Assembly (NCBI GenBank): GCA_019912965.1
Contig: JAIOHM010000098.1
Span: forward strand, 1-51,413
Reading direction: 5' to 3'
Length of the DNA stretch: 51,413 nt
From: Anaerolineae bacterium
GTDB taxonomy: Bacteria; Chloroflexota; Anaerolineae; Aggregatilineales; Phototrophicaceae
The translations under genes and the position numbers were made by a program. Below the pieces are notes generated by a model that saw nothing but the letters and a program-made list of their open reading frames with translations, did no database searches and was not told where the DNA came from. Position 1 is the stretch's first letter. Every line of letters begins with the position of its first letter. Shown here piece by piece: positions 40,886 through 48,076 of this stretch.

Positions 40886-43800
40886 ATGTCCACCAACCCG
40901 AAGCGGTCAGCATTCTCACAAGCGGCTGGCTTGCCGGAACTCTCATTTTGGGAACGATTGGCGCGCCTGCAATTCCGCCGCCCGAAAACCACCGCCCAAC
41001 GTAAACCAACTGATGCACCCTTTCGCGCCCAATCCGCTGTGGATGAGGTAAAGATTTTCCAGCCCACTGAGGAAGGCAGCGGCGTATTCGGGCGCTGGAT
41101 TGTGGATGATGCCGGACTGCCTGCTTATGAATACACCCTCGACCAGTACGCCGACGACCGTGCTGAATTTGAACTGACTGATGGGCGTAAACGCCGCGAC
41201 CACTGGCATCAGGTTGGCAACCGCCGCATAACCGCTTTGGCTTCAAACGATGGCACGGTGCAGGTTTATCTGGCTGATCGGGGCGGTGTATTCCTGAATC
41301 GCTTCGATGCCCATACCTCGTCGCATACCCAATCGCCCTGGCAGTTGTTCCTGTCCCGGTTGATGATCGGGGCGGCCAAATTGCTCAGTCGCTTTCTGCG
41401 CCCCAATCCACCCTTCACTGTCGCCACCCAGTCCGCCCAATCTGTCAGCGATAATCCGCGCGGCGCACCACCCGCCCATGTCGTCCGACGGCTGGAAGCG
41501 ATGGAACGTGCGTTGGCTTCCGGTGAAGCCGATGCCCAGTCTGCTGCTATAGCGGAAAATGTGAATTCCCTTTCTGCCAACTCAGCCCCTAAAACGCAGA
41601 ACGCAGAACTTTCCGCTAAACACGCTTATGCGGGTGGCTTCGGTTACATTGATGACGGCAGCGAGGTTTGGTCAACTGCCTATCGCTACCGTCCGATTGG
41701 TGCGAAAACCCGCCGTGTCTTTGGCATCGGCTATGCCGAGTACACCACCACCTACCGTAATCTGGATGTTACGCGCCGCTTGTATGCCCCGCATGGCGAT
41801 CTTCCGGCACTGTTGACTGATGTGACCATCACCAACCGGGGCACAACTGAAGCAAAAATCCGCTACTACGAATTCTGGGATTTAAATCCGCATCAACTCC
41901 GCGTACAGTGGTTACGCAGCGGTGCGACAGGTCTCGAAGGCGACGCCGAACGTTATAACCTGAACGCCCGCTTTGCCCACAAGCCCATCTATCAGCCAGA
42001 GGCCGCCCGGCTGGTCTATGAGCAAATGGTAGGCGATCCAGCACCTCCTGAATTCGCCGCGCCAGAACAATACGCCGAAATTGATTGGCATCCCTTGCCG
42101 ATCTTTATGGATGATCTTAGCGGCACACCGGACGCTGTTTACCTGAATCGTGCTGCTTTTTTTGGGGCAGGCGGTGTTATGCGCCCGGATGCTGTCGCCA
42201 ATCGCCGCCCTGATACCCCGGTACAATCCACATCTGCAAACCCAACCCCTTACTGCTTCGTCATGCGTCATGATCTGGTCATCCCGGCAGGTGAAAGCCG
42301 TTCGCTGCGTTTTGCCTATGGTATGGGGCGTGATCTTGATCTCTCTGCCTATAGTGCTGGTGAACCCTTCAGCGATACCCGGCAGACGTGGAAGCGCGAA
42401 ATGGCCTACTTCTGGACAGGTGATCAACCCGAATTACAGCGCGAGATGGCTTGGCATACCTACAACATGCTCTCCTCTATCGTCTATAGTCAGTACCACA
42501 ACCTGCATCTCGTTCCACAGGGTTCCGCTTATCTCTATTTGCACGGGGCGGATGGTGCGCCGCGCGATCAGGCCCTGTTCGCCATGCCCGCCGCTTATCT
42601 GGACGCTCAACTAGCGAAAGATATGCTCAAACTCATCATGCGGCTGACCGATGGTGAAACCGGGCAGATTACCTATTCCTTCGTCGGACATGGTGCAATC
42701 TCTAACGGGATGAACATCCACACCAACCCCTCTGATCTTGATCTGTTTTTCCTGCTGGCACTGACCGAATACCTCGGCGCAACTGGCGATTGGGCATTTT
42801 TAAATGAATCCGTGCCATTTTATCCGCCGGAACGCCCGACTCTCGCCCCCGGCTTAACTGTTTTAGATCATGTGCGTTTTGCTTTGCACCACCTGTTTGA
42901 TAAAGAACGCGGCGTTGGCATCGGGGAACACAATTTGCTGCATGTCCGTTCTGGCGATTGGTCAGATTCAATTGTGCTGGAAACCGCCCTCAGTGATGGC
43001 ATTTTCGGCAAAGCCTATTTTGCCACCAAAGCGAATGGTGAGTCCGTCCCGATTACCCAGATGGCGCTCTATGTGCTGCCCCTGCTTGCCGATATGCTGG
43101 CAGAGCACGCCCCGGATATAACCGCTCAGATAAACGATGGTCGTCTGGATGTGCTGCGGCAAGGAATCCGCGACCAATGGGACAACCGCGGTTGGTATAA
43201 ACGTGCCATCGTCCGTGATCTGCTCAATAACCCCGTGACCATCGACCGTCTCGAACTGGAAGCGCAGGTCTGGGCGCTCATCAGCGACTTCGCTAAAGCC
43301 GAAAATCAGGAGATGACGCTGATCGAACAGGTGGAAACCAAACTGGATGCAGCTTCACCCATCGGTGCAGGTTTGCGACCCGGCGGCCCGGTTTGGCCTG
43401 CGGTCTCGCAGTTGCTCACCTGGGCGTATGCGCGCACTGGACGCATGGAATTGGCTTATCGTTCGTTAGCGCGTAACACCTTTTTGGCGCACGCCCGCGA
43501 ATACCCCTCCATCTGGTATGGCATCTGGTCGGGCCCGGATGGCATCAATGGAAAGGCTGAAAACAAACCCGGCCAAACATGGAAAAGCGATCTCACACCA
43601 ATGACCGATTTTCCAGTGATGAACGCTAACCCGGATGCAATGGCACTGTTGGGTTTGCTGCGCGTGTGCGGCATCGAACCCGTCGCTGATGGTTTACGGA
43701 TTGCACCACGTCCACCGCTGGAGCGCTTTGTGCTGGATTTACCGCTGCTCCGCATTGAGGTCGAACCTGAACATATTCGGGGCATCTACCGCGCCCAAAC

Positions 43801-43903
43801 CAGTGGGCATCTTACGCTGCATGTTCGCCCGCCGCGTACCGCTATGACCACTGACATCCCACTCACCTTCACTGCTGGAGATGAAAAGCCGTTTGAGGTG
43901 TAA
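40886..43903 (+). CDS. GH94/GH36-like glycoside phosphorylase-type protein
   Basis: 1005 residues. The N-terminal half (after a polar 130-residue lead) is beta-sandwich: GFGYIDDGSEVWSTAYRYRP, then YAEYTTTYRNLDVTRRLYAP and ITNRGTTEAKIRYYEFWDLN, as in the GH94 super-sandwich. The C-terminal half is an (alpha/alpha)6 barrel: MAWHTYNMLSSIVYSQYHNL, LTEYLGATGDWAFLNESVPF, and LLHVRSGDWSDSIV, where GDWSD aligns with the GDWND acid motif of cellobiose/chitobiose phosphorylases. It ends with RPPLERFVLDLPLLRIEVEP. Members split or make beta-linked disaccharides with phosphate. No signal peptide was seen, so cytosolic action is likely. Substrate unknown. Confidence 0.82.
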   Translation: MSTNPKRSAFSQAAGLPELSFWERLARLQFRRPKTTAQRKPTDAPFRAQSAVDEVKIFQPTEEGSGVFGRWIVDDAGLPAYEYTLDQYADDRAEFELTDGRKRRDHWHQVGNRRITALASNDGTVQVYLADRGGVFLNRFDAHTSSHTQSPWQLFLSRLMIGAAKLLSRFLRPNPPFTVATQSAQSVSDNPRGAPPAHVVRRLEAMERALASGEADAQSAAIAENVNSLSANSAPKTQNAELSAKHAYAGGFGYIDDGSEVWSTAYRYRPIGAKTRRVFGIGYAEYTTTYRNLDVTRRLYAPHGDLPALLTDVTITNRGTTEAKIRYYEFWDLNPHQLRVQWLRSGATGLEGDAERYNLNARFAHKPIYQPEAARLVYEQMVGDPAPPEFAAPEQYAEIDWHPLPIFMDDLSGTPDAVYLNRAAFFGAGGVMRPDAVANRRPDTPVQSTSANPTPYCFVMRHDLVIPAGESRSLRFAYGMGRDLDLSAYSAGEPFSDTRQTWKREMAYFWTGDQPELQREMAWHTYNMLSSIVYSQYHNLHLVPQGSAYLYLHGADGAPRDQALFAMPAAYLDAQLAKDMLKLIMRLTDGETGQITYSFVGHGAISNGMNIHTNPSDLDLFFLLALTEYLGATGDWAFLNESVPFYPPERPTLAPGLTVLDHVRFALHHLFDKERGVGIGEHNLLHVRSGDWSDSIVLETALSDGIFGKAYFATKANGESVPITQMALYVLPLLADMLAEHAPDITAQINDGRLDVLRQGIRDQWDNRGWYKRAIVRDLLNNPVTIDRLELEAQVWALISDFAKAENQEMTLIEQVETKLDAASPIGAGLRPGGPVWPAVSQLLTWAYARTGRMELAYRSLARNTFLAHAREYPSIWYGIWSGPDGINGKAENKPGQTWKSDLTPMTDFPVMNANPDAMALLGLLRVCGIEPVADGLRIAPRPPLERFVLDLPLLRIEVEPEHIRGIYRAQTSGHLTLHVRPPRTAMTTDIPLTFTAGDEKPFEV

Positions 43904-44129
43904 AATAATCAGATCGACAGGGTATAAAGGTGAGCATCATGGCTGACCAACCTGAAAGCTGCCGTTGAAACACTGCTTGCCAATTTGCCCTCGGACGAAA
44001 CTTAACCTTCTCCATCGTCCCTGATGAGCCATGTGGATGATGCGGTTTAGGGTAACGTGGCTCATTTCTCCTTTCGCTGAACCTGTTATGCTAACGGGCT
44101 GTATGGATATTTCACGTGGGAGATGAAAA
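43904..44129. other. Intergenic gap with a possible broken mini-gene
   Basis: 226 bp between the GH94-like and rhomboid genes. ATG at 43939 opens only a 9-codon frame, but the next frame continues without stop as TNLKAAVETLLANLPSDET and ends in TAA near 44005; an AAAGGTGAG site lies upstream. A single indel may have broken a small protein gene, but it is too short to be sure. The GGGAG before 44130 belongs to the rhomboid gene. Confidence 0.25.
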
Positions 44130-44846
44130 ATGTTCCCTGTTCAGGATATAAACCCAACGCGGCGGCTTCCGCTTGTTACTTACGGATTGATTCTCGTCAA
44201 TGTGCTGGTATTCCTCTGGGAAATCACCATGTCGGAAGCCCAATTGCAGCAGGTATTTATCGATCTTGCTGTCGTTCCCGCCAACCTCGCGCGGGATGGT
44301 TTCTTCGCCCCGGAAAGTATTCTGGACATCCTCCGCAGCATGTTCATGCATGGCGGTTGGGATCACATTTTCGGGAATATGCTGTATCTGTTTCTCTTTG
44401 GCGATAATATCGAAGACCGTTTCGGCCCGATTTTGTATCTCGTGCTGTACTTTGTCAGCGGTTTTGCTGCTACGGTTGCCCAATATTTAATTGACCCCAT
44501 CTCAACCATCCCCAACATCGGTGCCAGTGGCGCGATTGCGGGTGTTTTGGGGAGTTATCTGATTCTTTTTCCGGGCATCAAAGTGCGTGGAATCGTGGGG
44601 TTGGGGCGCATCGGTACAATGCAGGAATGGCCTGCCTGGATGGTCTTGGGCTTATGGTTTGTCCTGCAATTGTTCAGCGGATTTGCTTCGCTGGGAACAC
44701 AGGCACAGTACGGTGGTGGTGTCGCTTTCTTCGCCCACATCGGCGGTTTTATCGCCGGGGTGGTCATCACTTTTATTTTGATGACCATTATTCCCCAGCC
44801 GCCCGCCGAGCAGCGCCGTCAGATTGCTTACCAGCGCCACAGCTAG
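44130..44846 (+). CDS. Rhomboid-family intramembrane serine protease
   Basis: 238 residues with six to seven membrane segments. The catalytic serine lies in GASGAIAGVLGSYLILFPG (S133) and the histidine in FFAHIGGFIAGVVI (H203). The oxyanion/structural motif HGGWDHIFGNMLYLFLFGDN (H74, H79, N83) is also present, so the dyad is complete. Rhomboids cleave membrane-anchored substrates near their membrane segment. GGGAG lies 7 nt before the ATG. The stop codon directly abuts the stop of the convergent histidine kinase. Substrate unknown. Confidence 0.95.
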   Translation: MFPVQDINPTRRLPLVTYGLILVNVLVFLWEITMSEAQLQQVFIDLAVVPANLARDGFFAPESILDILRSMFMHGGWDHIFGNMLYLFLFGDNIEDRFGPILYLVLYFVSGFAATVAQYLIDPISTIPNIGASGAIAGVLGSYLILFPGIKVRGIVGLGRIGTMQEWPAWMVLGLWFVLQLFSGFASLGTQAQYGGGVAFFAHIGGFIAGVVITFILMTIIPQPPAEQRRQIAYQRHS

Positions 44847-46562
44847 TTACGCGGATACAGAGCTTGTGACTACCGGTAGGGTGACGGTAAAGATTGTGCC
44901 TTCACCTAGCTGACTCTCAAAATGGATCGTGCCATTATGGGCATCAACCGCCCGCTTGATGATACCCAGTCCCAACCCTGTACCCTTGATATTGCCCACA
45001 TTGCGGGCGCGATGGAACAGTTCAAACAGATGCTGTTTATCTTCCTCAGGAATACCAATTCCCTGATCGCGCACCGTGATGATAATCTGCTGATTCTGAT
45101 ACGTGAGTTCGAGATGGATGGTACTCCCCACCGCTGAATATTTGATCGCATTGGAAAGCAAATTGTTGATAATCTGCCGCACCAGCTTCGGATCAATCAC
45201 TTCCTGAAGGCCCGGTACATCCGTCTCGAATAAAATCTGATAGTCAGGGTCGTTGAGTTGAAATTCTTCAGCCACATCGCGGTACAGTTCATAAACATCA
45301 AAAGGCTGTGGGTTAAATTCCATCCCCACACTGTCGGCGCGGTTGATGGCAAGCACATCATCCAGCAAATTGACCAGCCGTTTGACCTGCGCCTGGATTT
45401 TATTGAGATGTTCCAGTTTGCGTTCTTCTGATAATCGATCACTATAACGTTTCAAAATATCATCGGATGACTGAATCGTCGCAAGTGGGGTGCGGAATTC
45501 GTGCGACACCATCGCAATGAAGCGATTTTTCATTTCGCTAAGTTGCTGCGCTTTTTCCAACGCCTGCCGTAAATTTTCCTCTTCCTGTTTGCGGATGCTG
45601 ATGTCGCGCAGGTTGCAGACCACCCGCAGCTTATCATTGGTGAGGGTGTACAGGGTAAGTTCGGCACTAAAGCATGAGCCATCTTGACGGCAGATGGTGG
45701 TTTCGAGATGTCGGGATTGCCGATCATCAATGACCGCGTTCCAGGTTTCCTGAAACACACCAGCATTTTCGGGCATCACGAAATCCAGCAGCGAAACACC
45801 ATAGGCTTCATCTGCTGACCAGCCGATTAACTGTGTGAAAGCCGGGTTGATCTGGTCAATGATGCCATCCGGGCGCAGCAGGATAATGGCATCGCTGCTG
45901 TTATTCAGGATCGCCTCGACATGTTCTTTGGCATGACGCAGGGCAGCAGTACGTTCAATAACCCGTTGTTCGAGGTCGGTAGCATGACGGGCATTTTGGA
46001 TGGCGAGGGCGGCTTGGTTGGCAAATGCTACCAGATGTTCGGCCTCTTCGTCAGTGAACGCGCCCACATCTGCGCTGTCCAGATTGAGGATGCCAATCAG
46101 CTTTCCCTGAGCAATCATCGGCGCGCCAACATACGAGCGAACCCATTCGGAAACTTCGGAAAAAGTCTGCCAGCCGGGATAATCGCGCACATCCGGGATG
46201 GCTAGAGCCAATCGGGTTTCCGCGATCCGTTGAATAGTTTCTATGTCCGAGAGCCGGAAGTTGATTTTTTGGGCTTTAACCCAGTCCCTGCCCTGTTCGC
46301 TAAAGCCTTTGTAACGGATGACCTGCACCAGATTATCATCCACGAGCATAATGTTGGCCGCGTCGCATGGGACAACATTGGCAGCTTGGATGAGGATATA
46401 TTCCAGTACAGTATCCAGATCGAGCGTGCTATTAATGACAGTCGCCGTTTCGTGCAAGGCTCTTGCCATTTTACGCTGTTCGTGTTCGGCTTGTTCAAGG
46501 AATTGGACGGTTGGAGGGGCATCCATTTCGTCGGTTAAGTGCCCCCAAAGTTGTTTATTCAT
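44847..46562 (-). CDS. Hybrid-free sensor histidine kinase, GAF-PAS-HisKA-HATPase
   Basis: 571 residues without membrane helices, so cytosolic. GAF domain about 40-193 (AANIMLVDDNLVQVIRYKGF, VGAPMIAQGKLIGILNLDSA), PAS domain about 210-325 (ILNNSSDAIILLRPDGIIDQ, NPAFTQLIGWSADEAYG) with PAC-like part, HisKA with phospho-His H354 in MVSHEFRTPLATIQ, N-box VRQIINNLLSNAIKYS, G1 VRDQGIGIPEEDKQHLFE and G2 GTGLGLGIIK. All ATP-binding motifs are present. No response regulator lies next to it, so it is an orphan kinase. TTTACA-N10-TGTAAA (46580-46601) just upstream of the start may be an operator. It is convergent with the rhomboid gene with no gap. Confidence 0.94.
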   Translation of the reverse strand: MNKQLWGHLTDEMDAPPTVQFLEQAEHEQRKMARALHETATVINSTLDLDTVLEYILIQAANVVPCDAANIMLVDDNLVQVIRYKGFSEQGRDWVKAQKINFRLSDIETIQRIAETRLALAIPDVRDYPGWQTFSEVSEWVRSYVGAPMIAQGKLIGILNLDSADVGAFTDEEAEHLVAFANQAALAIQNARHATDLEQRVIERTAALRHAKEHVEAILNNSSDAIILLRPDGIIDQINPAFTQLIGWSADEAYGVSLLDFVMPENAGVFQETWNAVIDDRQSRHLETTICRQDGSCFSAELTLYTLTNDKLRVVCNLRDISIRKQEEENLRQALEKAQQLSEMKNRFIAMVSHEFRTPLATIQSSDDILKRYSDRLSEERKLEHLNKIQAQVKRLVNLLDDVLAINRADSVGMEFNPQPFDVYELYRDVAEEFQLNDPDYQILFETDVPGLQEVIDPKLVRQIINNLLSNAIKYSAVGSTIHLELTYQNQQIIITVRDQGIGIPEEDKQHLFELFHRARNVGNIKGTGLGLGIIKRAVDAHNGTIHFESQLGEGTIFTVTLPVVTSSVSA

Positions 46563-46922
46563 TTATTGACCGATATTTTTTTACACCATCTCTATTGTAA
46601 ATAGTTTTTCAGGTACATAATGGTTAACAATCCTTAATTTTCATGAAAACCGGAAACAACGTCATATCCAGACGGATGACAAGCACCCGCGCAAATAAGG
46701 ATATTTAGAACAGCCTAAACAAGGAGCTAACATCGGGCAAGCTGAAATCTAATTGCTGTGAAAGACGCGGCAGCCAGATGACATACGGAGAAGTTGACAG
46801 ACGGTGAACGCTGCACCCTCAGATGCGCAACCCACAGATTGACCCCTCTTGTAGATCGAGCGGAGTGACACAGCGATAATGTGAAGCTGTTCACTAAAAC
46901 CTCAAGAGTGGGAGCAGAGCAA
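46563..46922. other. 360-bp intergenic region between kinase and iron-uptake genes
   Basis: Longest gene-free stretch. It holds an inverted repeat TTTACA (46580-46585) / TGTAAA (46596-46601) next to the kinase start, and a TTGACA (46794-46799) with no good -10 at 17 bp. No tRNA, Fur-box-like 19-mer or convincing riboswitch fold was recognised. The kinase promoter and the iron operon promoter must be here. Confidence 0.4.
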
Positions 46923-47978
46923 GTGATTCACCGTAAATGGATTGGATTAGCATGGATTGTATTTCTGTTGCTGGCAGTGATGCCCGCTGCGGCACAGGAA
47001 GCCGAAGCCGATCTCGGCGCAATTAAAACGTATCTTTTGGATAACGTCGCGGAATTAAAAACGGCCACAGCCGAACTCCAAACCGCAGCGCAGGCTTATT
47101 ATGATCTGGCGGAAGCCGCAGATTTTGATTATGCCGCCCTGTGGGAAACCGAGGCCGAAGCCGTTGCAGCCGCTTTACAAATCGCAAAAGATTCATGGAT
47201 TGCCGCCAGTCCATTGTATGAACAGGTTGAAGGCGTGGTTGCAGGTGTTCCCGTTCTGAGCGAATACGATGTGATTTTAGACGCGGGTGTTTCCGTCGAG
47301 GAAGACCCTGAAGGCGCTGTTCCGTTTGATCTGGAACTGCCCGATGGTCGCGTACTCAAGCAACCGGGGAATCTGTTCGGCATCCTCGAAGGCGCCCTGT
47401 GGGGAACGCGCGGCGATTTCACCATGAATTCGGTCGATCTGGATGGCGATGGAACGCTGACCTTTGGTGAAGTCCTGCCGGATGCCAATGTTGTCAAGTC
47501 AGCGGCGGACACGATGGATGGTTATGTGGCTGATCTGGTCGAAGCCTCCGAAGCGTGGGAGCCAACCGAATCCGACGCCTTCATCGCGCTGGTGGTGATG
47601 GTGCCGACCATGAGTGAATACTTCGGCTCATGGAAAGAATCGCGGTTCGTGGCGGGCGAAAGCGCGGCACGCAGCGACTTCGCGGTCATCAGCCGCCTTT
47701 CGGATATTCAGGATATTTTGAGCGGCTTGGAAGTGGTCTACGCCGGGGTTAGCCCGCTGGTCGCCTCGTTGGATGCCGAGCAGGATGCCCAAATCGGCAC
47801 AGCCTTGACTGACCTGCAAACTTATGTCGCTGACCTGTACACACAAGAACTCGACGGGCGGCAGTTCACGGCGGAAGAAGCTGATTTCTTCGGCAGCGAG
47901 GCACAAGATCGCGCCCAACAAATCGCCGGACAGGTGGCGCAGGTCGCAGCCCTGTTGGGCATCGAACTCGCGGAATAA
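46923..47978 (+). CDS. Exported imelysin/EfeO-like protein with EF-hand-like loop
   Basis: 351 residues from the GTG at 46923, chosen because GGGAG lies 8 nt upstream and the signal peptide then begins cleanly (HRKWIGLAWIVFLLLAV, cleavage after AAAQ region); a GTG at 46881 is the alternative. The mature part is helical: VAELKTATAELQTAAQAYYD, then DSWIAASPLYEQVEGVVAGV, as in the imelysin/EfeO M75 group. At about 172-183 is a DLDGDGTLTFGE loop with EF-hand-type spacing. The downstream gene is an FTR1 permease, the usual partner. Role inferred: extracytoplasmic metal (iron) binding and delivery. Identity with EfeO is not firm because the HxxE motif is not obvious. Confidence 0.78.
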   Translation: MIHRKWIGLAWIVFLLLAVMPAAAQEAEADLGAIKTYLLDNVAELKTATAELQTAAQAYYDLAEAADFDYAALWETEAEAVAAALQIAKDSWIAASPLYEQVEGVVAGVPVLSEYDVILDAGVSVEEDPEGAVPFDLELPDGRVLKQPGNLFGILEGALWGTRGDFTMNSVDLDGDGTLTFGEVLPDANVVKSAADTMDGYVADLVEASEAWEPTESDAFIALVVMVPTMSEYFGSWKESRFVAGESAARSDFAVISRLSDIQDILSGLEVVYAGVSPLVASLDAEQDAQIGTALTDLQTYVADLYTQELDGRQFTAEEADFFGSEAQDRAQQIAGQVAQVAALLGIELAE

Positions 47979-48002
47979 AAATTGAACCGCCAAGACACCA
48001 AG

Positions 48003-48028
48003 TAAGGGCGTAACATGTTACGCCCTTA
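48003..48028. repeat. 26-bp perfect palindrome between imelysin-like and FTR1 genes
   Basis: Left arm TAAGGGCGTAACA (48003-48015) and right arm TGTTACGCCCTTA (48016-48028) are perfect complements with no loop. It lies 24 nt after the imelysin-like stop and 48 nt before the FTR1 start. Outline (GGGC plus 12 nt plus GCCC) resembles the palindrome at 1395-1414, so it may be a dispersed extragenic element; an operator or attenuator is the alternative. Confidence 0.6.
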
Positions 48029-48076
48029 GATGGATAGGCGAGCAAAGATATGTGGTTATAAAGGCAAAATCTGAAT

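Noticed and set aside
40404..41246. 280-residue minus-strand frame across the methyltransferase/GH94 junction
   Set aside because: It covers two clear + strand genes and has no protein-like pattern of its own.
46563..46922. tRNA, Fur box or riboswitch in the longest gap
   Set aside because: No tRNA T-loop pattern, no Fur-like 19-bp palindrome and no recognisable riboswitch core was found by reading both strands.
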